DNA of 64,000 nt from Endomychus coccineus (Eukaryota > Arthropoda > Insecta > Coleoptera > Endomychidae). The stretch covers positions 43,042,306 through 43,106,305 of the forward strand of contig OY294070.1 in the NCBI GenBank assembly GCA_958510875.1. The letters are read 5' to 3'. This document shows, one piece after another, positions 24,442 to 34,707 of this stretch. The position numbers and the translations under genes are program-made. The notes below the pieces were generated by a model. That model was not told the origin of the DNA and ran no database searches. It worked only from the letters and a program-made list of their open reading frames with translations. The stretch's first letter is position 1, and each line of letters starts with the position of its first letter.

Positions 24442-25662
24442 ATGAGCCTCCAAGATAGATTTGGAGATATTTCGTCGAAAGAAATACATAGTGAAATTGC
24501 CAAACTAGTGCATTTCAACACAAGAAAAACTAGGACATCTGCATGGAACCAGTTCACGGAATTTGTTCTAAAAAGAAACTATACCTCAGATAGAGAAACG
24601 ACTCCAGAAAGATTAGCAGAAATATTAGAGGATTATGCTTTCAATATGAAGAAAAAAAACGGAGAAGAATATAAAGAATCCTCTGTGAAGTCTTTATGGA
24701 ATACCACGGCACAGATGATTCAAGAAAAGTTTTTCAAGGAATATGATAGAATGATCGATCCATTCCAAGGTTTAATTTTCAAATCAGCTCGTCTGGCCAG
24801 GGATTCAAATCGCAAAATGTTACAAACTTTACCAGAAAAAAGTAAATAAAGTTCTAAAGCTTTTTCGACCGAACAGTTTTTGAGAATGGTCAACTGTTAC
24901 GATGAAGATAAGCCAGATGGGTTGCAAAAGAAATTTTTCCATATATGCTCCTTCAAATTGGCTTGGAGAGGCAATGAGGCGGCTAACTGCTCAATTCATT
25001 ATTTTCAAAAAGAATATGATCTTCTGGAAAACTTCACTGGTCGGGTGGAATATAACCCAATATTCTCCAAAACTTCCCAAGGTGGTTCGAAAAACATATC
25101 GAATAGTAAATGGTTAGTCAGAAATAAGGAAAACGAAGATTCATGTCCTGTTCGCTTATACCTTGAACTCATGGAAAAAAGATCGACAAATCCAAACGTA
25201 ACAACTGACAGACTTTTTTTGGCTACACATCCAAATTGGGAAAGAGGAATTTGGTACAAAAACATGCCTGTAGGAATAAATTCAATATCGAAATGGACAA
25301 CATCAGCAGATAATATTGGAATTAGCACAAAAATGTTCAAAATAACAAACCATTCCCATAGAGCATCGGCCATTTCATCATTGGCCAAAAAAGGAGTTAA
25401 TGAACAAGAGTTAATCAAAATTACGGGACATTCGAGTGCACACTCCTTAAAACCATATTTACAACTAGATCCAGAACATCATTTAAAACTTATTCAAAAT
25501 CTTAGAGAGGGCAATCATGAATCTGCCGCCAATCAAAATCATCACAGAACAGAATCAGAAGTATCAAATCTTTCATCAGATGGGATTCCGTCTGCTGCAA
25601 TCGAAAGGAACAATTCCCAAATAATTAACTATAACAATTGTAACTTTTACTTCAAAAATTAA
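24442..25662 (+). pseudogene. Crypton-type tyrosine recombinase, one internal stop
   Basis: A 406-codon frame from ATG 24442 to TAA 25660, in a single reading frame, broken only by TAA at 24847-24849. The N-terminal part (to about residue 135) resembles the DNA-binding core domain of tyrosine recombinases: TRTSAWNQFTEFV and SVKSLWNTTAQMI. The catalytic half shows the family residues in order: Arg in FKLAWRGNEAANC, His-x-x-Arg in NHSHRASAISSLAKKG, His in ITGHSSAHSL, and the Tyr nucleophile in KPYLQLD. This pattern with WRGNEA and GHSS is typical of animal Cryptons and of host genes derived from them. The tail is Ser/Asn-rich. No terminal inverted repeats, as expected. Lack of frameshifts suggests a young copy. 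Confidence 0.88.
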
Positions 25663-25786
25663 TTTGAACATGTTCCAATTCATTATTTCAAAACATTGTT
25701 TGTCCCATGAATCGTTATTTTCTTGACTTTCTCAAATGTGACCATATTACTATTAGACATATTTTCTCGTGAAATAGTCCTTTCGA

Positions 25787-25952
25787 ATACCACTCGAGAT
25801 GAAATTTAAGCAGGTAAAATTTCTCTCTTGTAACATTCAAGTTTGTTGCTTATCGGCAATTTCGTTCATGACATTTGCGAAATTGCCTAAGCAACAAACT
25901 TTCATATTACAATCGAGAAATTTTGCCGGCAAAATTTCATCGCTAGTGGTAT
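25787..25952. mobile_element. Small foldback MITE
   Basis: Long inverted repeat of about 80-bp arms (25787-25868 and 25877-25952) meeting almost at the centre. The ends are ATACCACTCGAGATGAAATTT and, inverted, AAATTTCATCGCTAGTGGTAT. A TA target dinucleotide is possible. It lies 125 bp after the Crypton stop. Confidence 0.75.
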
Positions 25953-26559
25953 TATATATGACAGTAAATTATAGTTAGTAATTTGTTTAATTCCCCCCTC
26001 TCTGACTTTGCCATTGAATTGTCTCTTGTCAGCGCACAAGTATTAGGCGGCTTAAGATTTTCCGGAATATAAATTACCTAGTACAACCTTCAGCTTTTGC
26101 CTCAATCATTGTTGGTATGTATTCTTCTATGGTCCAAGTTATGAAATGTAATAATCAAATTTCTGAATCTGATGAAGATGAAAGTATGGTTATGGTATGA
26201 TGTTTATGAACGGATCCTTGACATTTGTTCAAATGTTAGAAGTTCTAAGCTTCCTAATCTTTCAATTTCTAAATTTATCGAACTCGTTAACTCGTTCGGG
26301 TCTCTTCACATAGGTTTCATCATGCAATAAAGTGAATAAAAACTACTTTGCAAATGGGGATTATAAAAATTGTCTGATTCTGAGGATATAGACATCAACT
26401 TCTTCAAGTTCGAAGCCTTCACCAAATCAGCATGGTATCTAATAAAGAATGACCCAGATATGGAAAATCAAGCATGAAATAATAAATCGAAAATATACAA
26501 GATATAAGAGAGATTAAAGAAGAATCTCCAAATTATCAACCAATTGGGATAAAGTGAGT
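25953..26559. other. Non-coding, nothing recognised
   Basis: AT-rich spacer without supported features. Confidence 0.4.
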
Positions 26560-26735
26560 TGATTATTAAGATCATTACAAATAACAAATAATCACCCTTA
26601 TCCATTAAAAATAGTATAAAAGTACCGAGGACGTTTTGACTACCAAGTAGCCATCAACGGAGGATAAGCCCCAAATAGTATTTAAATAGGCACATATTGA
26701 TTTATCATTTAGTTTACTCTGATGATGTCTCTGAT
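26560..26735. mobile_element. PLE family B terminal repeats, inactive
   Basis: A minus-strand copy at 26573-26665 has CGUUGAUGG and CAAAAC in place of CUGAUGAUGG and CGAAAG, so both halves of the ribozyme core are mutated. A plus-strand piece follows at 26670-26735, ending in TTTACTCTGATGATG without the second half of the core. Confidence 0.7.
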
Positions 26736-26899
26736 CTCACATGTAAATTATCGCTGCTTATGAATAATAATAATTCATTTACCATTTCAAGACTGCATTG
26801 AATTTAAATGAAAGAGTAACCATAAGGTAAAATGTGCTCTAGTATCCCTAAATTTAGATTACATTATATATAGATCCATCCTCAGCTTGAATTCCAACT

Positions 26900-27315
26900 C
26901 TTGAGTTCTATTTGTTAAATATGACTTCATTAAGATTAGACAAAATCTGTTAATACCATAGTCTACACTTTGTAGTAAGTGATCATGATTTACCATGTCA
27001 AAGACCTTAGGAATCGAGAGTAGAGATCAGCTGTCTTTTCATTTTTGTCAAGTGATTTAGAGATGAGTAAAATTGAGTCATAATTTGCATTTTTTGTTGA
27101 TATTTTAGGTTGAAATCCATTTTTTTGATCAATGATTAGTTTATTCGATATTAGAAATGACCACACTCTCTTATAAATCATTTTCTTAAAGATCTTAGAG
27201 TAACACCTGTTGTTAATTTCATTTTTGGATCCTTTTTCATTTTTTGGATCCTTTTTCATTAACTTTGTATGTTTCAATCTTTCTGGGAAGAGTCCATCAC
27301 CAAGACAATGATTTA
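26900..27315 (-). pseudogene. LINE RT N-terminal-half fragment
   Basis: Minus-strand frame with CYSKIFKKMIYKRVWSFL and NGFQPKISTKNANYDSILL, the RT region before motif A (consensus PISLL..FSKI.E......FL....L....GF....ST), then KNEKTADLYSRF in the motif A area followed by a frame break. A 16-bp tandem duplication (GGATCCTTTTTCATT) sits at 27229-27259. Confidence 0.8.
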
Positions 27316-27458
27316 TGATTCCAACTTATCGTTCAGCCACCTGCTTTGCAACTTTTCATTTATGTAATTGATTTTCAACAACAAGTACCTAATCTATCAC
27401 ACTGCTTCATTCCAGAACCGAAAAGCATGCTGTTGAGAAAGAATCAGAAGTTCAATCA

Positions 27459-28160
27459 ATGAAATTCATCTCTGGTGATACTTTTGCCACTAAAATTTAC
27501 TTGGATAATAAAACTTTCAATTGCTTAAATGTCAGGTGTATTGATGTTATCATTGGGAAGAAACAGATGGAGAAGAAAAGGTTCAAATGTCAGTGTTCTC
27601 AACTTAAGTGTGATATGAAATTTCATGTAAACGTGGCACATACGATTAAAAGTGAACTTTCTGGTAATGATATTACTCAATTTTCAAGTGGGAAATTGGA
27701 AAAGACTTCACTTTAAGAAGATAAGAAATTTGCATGTCATCATTGTGATTATAGAAGTACACTAATATGTATTTTGAAAAGGCATATCAATAATAAGCAT
27801 ACTGGAGAAAAGATATTCAAATGTGCACTTTGCCATTATGAAGGTACACAATTATCAAGTTTGAAATATCACCATACTCTACTGAACATGTCAATAAAAA
27901 GGTATACCAATGTCAATATTGCGATTATGGAGGAAATCAACTCTCATGTTTAAAACGTTACACTAACTCAAAACATACCAGACAAATGATATACGAATGT
28001 GACCTTTGCAAGTGTGAAGCAACTGTACCCTCTACTTTAAAACACCACATCGCTTCTATTCATAAGAAAGAATAGATTTCACAAATGTGAGCATTGTGAT
28101 TATGTAGGTATTCAACTTTCCGAATTAGCCAACTATGAACAATTATTGAATCACATTGAA
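27459..28160 (+). pseudogene. C2H2 zinc-finger protein pseudogene
   Basis: At least five C2H2-type finger remnants with the spacing C-x2-C-x12-H-x3/4-H. FACHHCDYRSTLICILKRH is at about 27729. A TGEKIFKCALCHYEG linker and finger follow. After a frameshift come CQYCDYGGNQLSCL, ECDLCKCEATVPSTLKHH, and, after a stop near 28074, HKCEHCDYVGIQLSEL. The first 86 codons (27459-27716) end in a stop just before the first finger. The DY.....L..L..H finger type is common in insect DNA-binding proteins. It is a decayed copy with no promoter seen. LINE relics border it on both sides, so it may have been carried or retrocopied. Confidence 0.8.
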
Positions 28161-28239
28161 AATAATGAACAACCAATCTGGATTTTGAAAAAAATATTCT
28201 TGTGAATCATCACTACAACTCACACTATGTAAATTTAAA

Positions 28240-29345
28240 GAATATGTAGACAGTAACAAATATGTCGTGTGTTCTTGGATTTGAAACGAGCTTTTGAAAC
28301 CATTGGCTGAAGAATTCTGTTGGCTAAGTTATTTCAATATGGTATTCTGGGCAGTGTTTATGATTGGATTGAGGACTACCTCAAGGATCGAAAACAAAGA
28401 GTACCTTTTAGTAATTGTATCATCTGAAATCAGGAATGATATGGATGTTCCTCAAGGAACTGTATTAGATATGTTACTGTTTATTCTTTATTTGAATGAT
28501 ATAGATTTATATGTAGTCTGTGAATTTATGAGTCAGTTTGCAGATGACACTCTGATAGCTTGTAGTGATTGTAACTTAGACCTAGCTGCAAATAAAATGA
28601 ACACAATCTTAAAAGATATTACCAAGTATTTGAGGGTAAATAAACTCAAATTGAATGCCTCCAAAACAAAGGGATCACAACTAAATATAAATATGGTGAA
28701 CTAAATATAAATAATATAAATTTACATGTAAATAATGATCAACTAGAAATTGTCCCAAAAATGAAGTACTTGGGCTTCATGTTAGATAATACCCTTACTT
28801 ATGATAATCATTTTGAATTTATCATCAATAAAAAGTATTTTTTCTCCAGAATTGCTCAATCTTTCTCAACTGAATCTAAAATCACTGTATACAACACTAT
28901 AATCCAGCCATATTTTAATTACTTCCATATTATTTATGTTAGATCTTAACAAAAAAATCAATAGTAATAATTACAAAATCGTGACATGTGAATTATTTTG
29001 AAATCAAATCGATATACCTCTGTCATTTTTATACGAACAACTTTGCAATGGTTTTCTGTTACTGAACGTCTTCATTATCTTACAATAGTCTTCATATTTA
29101 AAATCTCAAACAACTCAGCTCCTTTATATTTTCAGAAATATTTGGTTTATCAACAAGATGTTCATTCCTATGAAACTAGAAATCAAAACGATTTTCATAT
29201 TTTAAGAGTAAACAGGAGTACAATGAATTCATTATTTTTTAGAGGTTTTCATGAATTCAACAAATTACCTGAATCTTTAAGAAATAGTATAGTCTACTGC
29301 TAAAATTCAAAAATAGTATTTAAATAGGCTTTCATGAGTAATTTT
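28240..29345 (+). pseudogene. LINE RT relic
   Basis: VVFLDLKRAFET (motif A) lies near 28266, overlapping the start of a frame at 28294. MDVPQGTVLDMLLFILYLND (motif B; intact form VPQGTVLGPLLF) is at 28441-28500. SQFADDTLIAC (catalytic FADD) is at 28531-28565. A thumb region follows at 28761-28949 (MKYLGFMLDNTLTYDNH) and a C-terminal end at 28998-29303 (SYETRNQNDFHI, FHEFNKLPESLRNS). It is broken by two frameshifts and lacks the endonuclease. Its 3' end lies within about 100 bp of the Harbinger element. Confidence 0.88.
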
Positions 29346-29704
29346 TGAATATTATTCAAATAAATATTTGCGTACATAAATATTTAAGAATAAGTGAAAA
29401 CAATTTGTAATAGATAATTTTTTATTGTCATTTTTTAAATTTGTGAAGTGTATATTAAGGCCGATCCAGACGCTACGTTTTGCACAACCTCTTGTCTGCG
29501 CAGTTGAAGGCGTTGCAGACAAAACGTTGCGTGTTGACCGGAAAACTGCGCAGTTTTGACTCCGTCTGGAGAACTGCACAGTTGAAGCGGTAACTGAGCT
29601 CGTGAGCTCTGAAAACCGTGACCTGCCAGACATGTCGTTGGGTGTGGACACTTGCTCCGTTTTCCAATCCGTTTTGTTCCTCACTTTTCCCCAATCATCC
29701 GACC

Positions 29705-30160
29705 ATGGCAGATCTTCGGCAATGTTCTCGCGAGTTTTTGACTGATTCTATTTCACTTTATGAAAGTTTTCCGTGCCTTTGGCGAGTTAAATCCAAAGAG
29801 TACAGTGACAGGGACAGAAAGGGGGAAGCGTACGAGAGATTGGTTGAAAAGTTCAAAGAAATAGATGTCAATGCGAGCAGGGACACAGTGGTGAAGAAAG
29901 TCAATTCTTTGAGAAGCGTTTATCGCAAAGAATTGGCAAAGGTAAACAAATCGAATCGCTACAGGCAGAGGATGCATTTCAGGTATTCGGAAAACATGTG
30001 GCTAATAAACTCGGAGACGTCGCGATTTCACAAAACACAATTGCTCAGAAACTAATTTCCGACGTTTTATTCGAAGCTGAGTTGGGTACGCTTACCAGAA
30101 ATTTTCGAATTCTTGACATGACTAGCCAGCGACAAGATAATTTTGGTTCAATGAATGACA
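29705..30160 (+). pseudogene. Harbinger MADF/Myb-like accessory protein, frameshifted
   Basis: The start at ATG 29705 is preferred over an upstream in-frame ATG at 29618 because family similarity begins with MADLRQCSREFLTDSISLYE. The MADF signature follows: ESFPCLWRVKSKEYSDRDRK, YERLVEKFKEI, and SLRSVYRKELAKV in the third helix. After about residue 90 the frame shifts; the other frame continues with QVFGKHVANKLGDVAI and QKLISDVLFEAELG, the usual C-terminal region. In this family the protein helps bring the transposase to the nucleus and to DNA. A second short frame at 30201-30398 (rich in Ser, Gln and Pro) may be the rest of it. Confidence 0.8.
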
Positions 30161-30469
30161 CGAATTATTAGCGTCAACAGAATACGCCCCCCAATTCAGA
30201 ATGCAACAAAATCTTTCCTCACAAGTAGGACAATACCTCTCCTTCTCGCAGCAGTCGCATAACTACGTCCCAGAACAAATACCTCACACTCAGGAGTATG
30301 AAACAATTGGGCAAATTCCGGCAGTTTCATGCATCATCCCACAGCAAGGTGAACACTCTTCCGTTGGAACCTACTTATCATCATTTCAACCAAACTGAAG
30401 TATACTTGCGTGCATTTCTATTGCTTACCATAATAACTTTTGTACAATGATAAAGTTTATAATGTTCAA

Positions 30470-30850
30470 TTAAATAATAAATCGTTTATGGAAAATAACA
30501 ATATTTCTTACCTTCAAGTAATCCTTCTTCAGCACCTTGAAGATAGCTTCACATGTTTCGGGAATGATTTCACTTAGCGATTGTTTTGATATAATTGTTG
30601 TGAATTCCAGGTCTTTGTAACTTCTGCCGGTTGCCAAAAATCTTAGAGTTGCTGTTAGCCTTTCATGTGGTGATATTGCTGCTCTCATACAATTATTTTC
30701 TTTGTTGATATGCGGTGTCACTAATTCCAAAATATACGTGTCCATATCCATTCTCAAGTAGTTTCGCCAATCATTAGGTTCGTCACGTAATTCACGCAAT
30801 AATCTAATATGGGAAAAGTCCCGCCTTTTTAAAAGCCATTGAGCGAGATG
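30470..30850 (-). pseudogene. Harbinger transposase, N-terminal fragment
   Basis: Read on the minus strand: WLLKRRDFSHIRLLREL, then DEPNDWRNYLRMD, SPHERLTATLRFLATGRSY, KDLEFTTIISKQSLSEII, and PETCEAIFKVLKKDYLK. This is the non-catalytic N-terminal part found in HARBI1-like nucleases (helix-turn-helix and ISPEERLA..LRFLATG region). The DDE catalytic region does not follow; the frame ends in FHKRFII. The element is therefore non-autonomous. Confidence 0.88.
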
Positions 30851-31514
30851 TACGGATATATCTGTACCGTGTGGACGCTCTCAACACTGCGCAGTTTTAA
30901 AACTGCAGACAAAAGGTTGTGCAAAACGTAGCGTTGTAACCTCCTTCCGCTTGAATGGTTAATTACAAGTGGGGAGGTTGTCACTTACTGTCCTCTTATG
31001 ACAGTAACTGACCTGCTCGGGTTTCTTGAGGGTCCAGGTTCCCTTTTTATATAGGTTTTAAAATTGCTGTTTCTCTTTCGTGTGGATTGCCAAATAAAAC
31101 AGATATTTCTTGCTTAACTAAGTTTATTAATTATCTCTATTTACATTTACACCAGCTATGTACAATCTATTTACAAAATGTTGCTAGGAACAGGCCGTTT
31201 TAATGTGTTCGTTTTCCGTGTATAAAATAACGCGCTAATTAGATGTTTTCCTATCGTCGGGAGTCTCCACCATCTGCGTGAGATGGTAGACAAGTTTTTG
31301 TCCCTAGGTCTAGAAATGAAATGAATCGCGACAATCTAAATATTTAGTACACTGTTAACTTCGACGGAGCGTGGGTCGTGTATTCGCTCTGACCTGTATT
31401 TCAGACGTAATTTCTTACGGAACGGGGTATAACGGACTAGGTTGATTTGTCAGCTATCGGCTATGACTGACTTAATAATTTCACAAGTCGGTCTCGGAGA
31501 GAATCACCACGTAG

Positions 31515-32030
31515 CCCCTGAAATCAATTCGCAGAAGCTGGATCGTATTCGTCCAGGCTATAAGGATTGATTTTTCCAGCGGTTTCGGCTGTGACTTTAT
31601 TAACAATTCTACAAATCGGTCTCGGACAATATCCTAACTTAGTCTCTAGAAAAACAATTCGCAGAAGCTGGATCGTATTCGTCCAAGCTATCAGGATTGT
31701 TTGTAGACTATTGAATTTATAAACAAAGTTCGAATTTGAAATCGGACTTATATACTGAAATGTTAATTCTCTAGAAAAACAATTCGCAGAAGCTGAATCG
31801 TATTCGTCCAAGCTATAAGGATTGATTTTCCCAGCGGTTTCGGCTGTGTGTTTATTCACAATTCTACAAATCGGTCTCGGACAATATCCTAACTTAGTCT
31901 CTAGAAAAACAATTCGCAGAAGCTGAATCGTATTCGTCCAAGCTATCAGGATTGTTTGTAGACTATTGAATTTATAAACAAAGTTCGAATTCGAAATCGG
32001 ACTTATATCCTGGAATGTCAATTCAATGAC
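31515..32030. repeat. 255-bp tandem repeat inside the solo LTR
   Basis: Two units with a period of about 255 bp (GCAGAAGCTG-ATCGTATTCG at 31531 and 31786). Each is made of two sub-units sharing the segment from CTAGAAAAACAATTCGCAG to CAAGCTAT (further copies near 31661 and 31916). The 179-codon minus-strand frame here is only the repeat read through. Confidence 0.85.
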
Positions 32031-32170
32031 TTGAATGGATTTTAAACGGCAATTAATACTCACTCTCTATTTCTCGGATTTGCACAATAGCAACGGCTTC
32101 GGGTTGTTTAGATTACGGCAGGTCAATCTCGGTGCTGGTCTCGCAAGTCAGTCCTCTTTCGCTATGAAAT

Positions 32171-32185
32171 GGGCTTGCTTTTATA
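32171..32185 (-). promoter_or_regulatory. TATA box of the LTR
   Basis: TATAAAAGCAAGCCC on the minus strand, about 170 bp inside the 5' end of the LTR. It is in the expected place for a U3 promoter. Confidence 0.55.
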
Positions 32186-32429
32186 CAGATCGCGGCGTGT
32201 GACGTAACGTGAACAGGTGACCGGCTGGCGAATTCTGTTCACCAGTTTTTATACATAGATGTGCACGAAGTTTGATCTCTTAACTTTGCCTATGTAATTC
32301 GATTCTACTGAGATATTCAAATTTATTTGTAAGTAATGAAGAATGCTTCATTACAGCGTCTGGATCGGCCTTTAGATTTCTCCTATTTGAAATAAAGATC
32401 TATCTATCTATAACACAAAATTGCTTACC

Positions 32430-33170
32430 AAATTCTAATTATATGTAAATTCTTGGGACATTAACACATATATCTGCTATAATTTCGTTGCGTACGTTTC
32501 GGTCTCACGACCATCATCGGAATACGTTTGCAAACTAATTCATGTTACTGAAGTGCAGGATTCCTCAATCTAATTCCACTAAGCACTGAGCGTATTTATC
32601 GCATTAATTTCAATTAATAATGTCTACGTCGCAACAACGAACGAAACACGACTAATTTACATTCTAACAAATTAATGTGTAAAATATATGAACTATAGAA
32701 AACCACTACACGGTAATGTAACTATAATTGAAGTATCTCTAGAACGAGGCAAAACGTCTGACCCCTTTGACCTGACAACAAAAATTTCTTTGCGCCAAAT
32801 AGGTACAATGTTAAACGGATGTGATTTTCAGACTACAATAGAAAAGTTTTTTGCTGTACCGATATTACTGATTTATTATATCGGTTTTCTACATAATTTT
32901 AGAAATAAAGAAATTTGAAAGTGTTCAATCAATTAAATTTGTACAAATTTGACTCATTGATTGTAGATCATCATATGATTTACAGAATTGGCATCACGTT
33001 TTATATTCATAATCTCCAGAATAGATCTTTTATAATAGTTGGTTTCTTCATCCAAAATATTAACAATTTTATAATGAAACTGATGGTTACAGTGAAAACT
33101 ATTCAGCAAGGGCGGTGAAATTTTCAGAGTCTTTGTGTTCAGTACCATACTAGGTCAATTTCAATTATTA
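32430..33170 (-). mobile_element. PLE family A 3' end with decayed hammerhead
   Basis: Minus-strand terminal repeat at 32430-32680. The core reads CCGAUGA-U-GGUCGUGAGACC-GAAACGUACGC: U4 is replaced by C and the GUA cleavage triplet reads GCA, so cleavage is not expected. The GIY-YIG C-terminal relic follows at 33150-32915 (NHQFHYKIVNILDEETNYYK, RSILEIMNIKRDANSVNH). The 3' untranslated region between differs from the copy at 49.5 kb, so this is a separate subfamily. Confidence 0.75.
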
Positions 33171-33429
33171 TTCGTTTATAAAAACACAAAGACATACAGT
33201 ATTTTATCAAACTAGTCAGTAACAAACGATTAAAAATCAATTGAATTAAGAATTGAATAACGTATATTAATTATTAATCAAGCACAAAGTATATAGGTAA
33301 TGATCATGAAACAATTATATATAAATATTAGAATATGAATTAAAAAACATTCAATTTACAATGTAAACTGGAAATTAGATACTGAGGTACTCCTTAACGG
33401 AATAGTGCATGTTTTAGTAAATATGTGTA

Positions 33430-34690
33430 TAGTAAATTTTTTTATATTTTCAGTGGACGATTGTCATATTTATTCACAATAGTTATAGCAGATTATACGT
33501 TGATAAATATGACAATTTCGTCAAATCGATAAACGTGAAAATGGTACGTGAATATTGTCATTTATACGGGTTCCATATCTGTGAAATATATTATTTCTAA
33601 TGTGAGTGTGTACCTGGTTTTTAATATTCAGCACCAGTTGATAGGTGTACATACATGGAAGAGTAAACAATTTGAGTTTTATAAAAAGTGGTTTGCAATG
33701 ACAATTCGATTTAGCATTCAACATACATCGGACAATATTCTCGTGAGAAATGAATACCCTGCTCATGTGGGAAGAATTACCCCAGAATAGAAGATCGTAA
33801 TTCAAAACGGAATGAATGAGTGTTTCTTAGCATTCTTAAAGATTTGCTACTCAGTTTGCTTACAACGCTGTTACATTGTGCTTCCCATGTCAATTTATGG
33901 TCTATAATCATTCCAAGGAATTAAATTACATTGATCTCCTCAATTGTATGATTTCTGATAAGTGGACTCATATTATAGGTTATTTTCTTCTGTTTGAATA
34001 GCATGAAGAACGTATTCTTCTCATCAACAGTTAATCCATTGTTCAGACACCAGCGGTGGATACAATTAGCACAGCTATTTGTTTTCGCTATGGAGCTGTT
34101 TTTCTTCGACGGTAATTTGGTTTGTATCGTCGGCATGTAGTATAGAATTGTATGCATCATTACATGATTGCTCTAAATCCGACATGAAAAGTTTAAACAA
34201 TATTGGACCCAATGTTTATTCTTGTGGCATACCTGTATTTATCTCCGATGGATTAGATTTATGAGTCATATACTACAATTTGTTGCATATCCATTATGTA
34301 GGATTCAATCCAGGCATTGGGAACACCTCTCATTCCATAAGAGTGGAGTTTATTTAGTAAATACTTATGATTAACTGAATCAAAAGCTCGGGTTAAATCA
34401 AAATAGAAAGCAACTAGAATTTTTTTATTGTTCGTGCACTCATACAAGGTTGAACATAGTATCTTCATTGCTCTTACAGTCAATCTACTACTCCTAAATC
34501 CATGTTGGATGTCGGGGAGAAGATAATTCTGTTCTAGAAATCTTGCCATCTATATGTTAAATAAGCTCTCAAAAATTTTTGTGAACTGTGATTGCATATA
34601 CATATTTCTATACTTATTAATATCTGTTACGGATCCCTTGTTTTTGAAAACATTATTATACCAAATCTTAACAAGAATCTAATCGACCAA
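33430..34690 (-). pseudogene. LINE RT relic, adjacent to a palindromic element
   Basis: Read from high to low: MARFLEQNYLLPDIQHGFRS and FYFDLTRAFDSVNHKYLLNK (motif A) at 34549-34370. The catalytic tetrad is at about 34130, but in a shifted frame (ADDTNQIT), followed by a WCLNNGLTVDEKNTFFMLF block. FLGMIIDHKLTWEAQ is at about 33925-33880 and a C-terminal part, MNYDLLFWGNSSH...CMLN and PFSRLS, at 33805-33521. Stops and shifts occur between blocks. The upstream part is cut near 34700, where a 2.9-kb palindrome begins. Confidence 0.88.
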
Positions 34691-34707
34691 ATCATAATTG
34701 GAACCTT

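Larger units (their letters stand above)
30935..32355 (-). mobile_element. Solo LTR of a retrotransposon
   Basis: Begins TGTAACCTCC at 30935 and ends CTTCATTACA at 32355 (TG...CA ends; short inverted TGTAA/TTACA). It is flanked by GCGT at 30931-30934 and again at 32356-32359, and removing one copy restores the Harbinger end. A 4-bp duplication and 1.42-kb length fit a Gypsy-type or related LTR. The orientation is minus, judged from TATAAAAGCAAGCC at 32185-32171 and AATAAA at about 31130. No internal coding region, so it is a product of LTR-LTR recombination. Confidence 0.88.
29458..32371. mobile_element. PIF/Harbinger element, internally deleted, split by an LTR
   Basis: Terminal inverted repeats begin AGGCCGATCCAGACGC at 29458 and end GCGTCTGGATCGGCCT at 32371. 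They are flanked by TTA at 29455-29457 and at 32372-32374, the 3-bp TWA target duplication of PIF/Harbinger. Inside are the two genes expected of the family: a MADF/Myb-like protein (29705, plus strand) and the N-terminal part of a transposase (30850-30470, minus strand). The catalytic half of the transposase is gone. A solo LTR (30935-32355) interrupts the right terminal repeat 16 bp from its end. Confidence 0.9.

Noticed and set aside
26573..26665. Possible active hammerhead
   Set aside because: Both core boxes are mutated (CGUUGAUGG and AAAA), so it is only a relic of family B.
31524..32063. 179-codon open frame on the minus strand
   Set aside because: It is a tandem repeat inside an LTR read through; the protein is two copies of the same 85-residue stretch with no domain.
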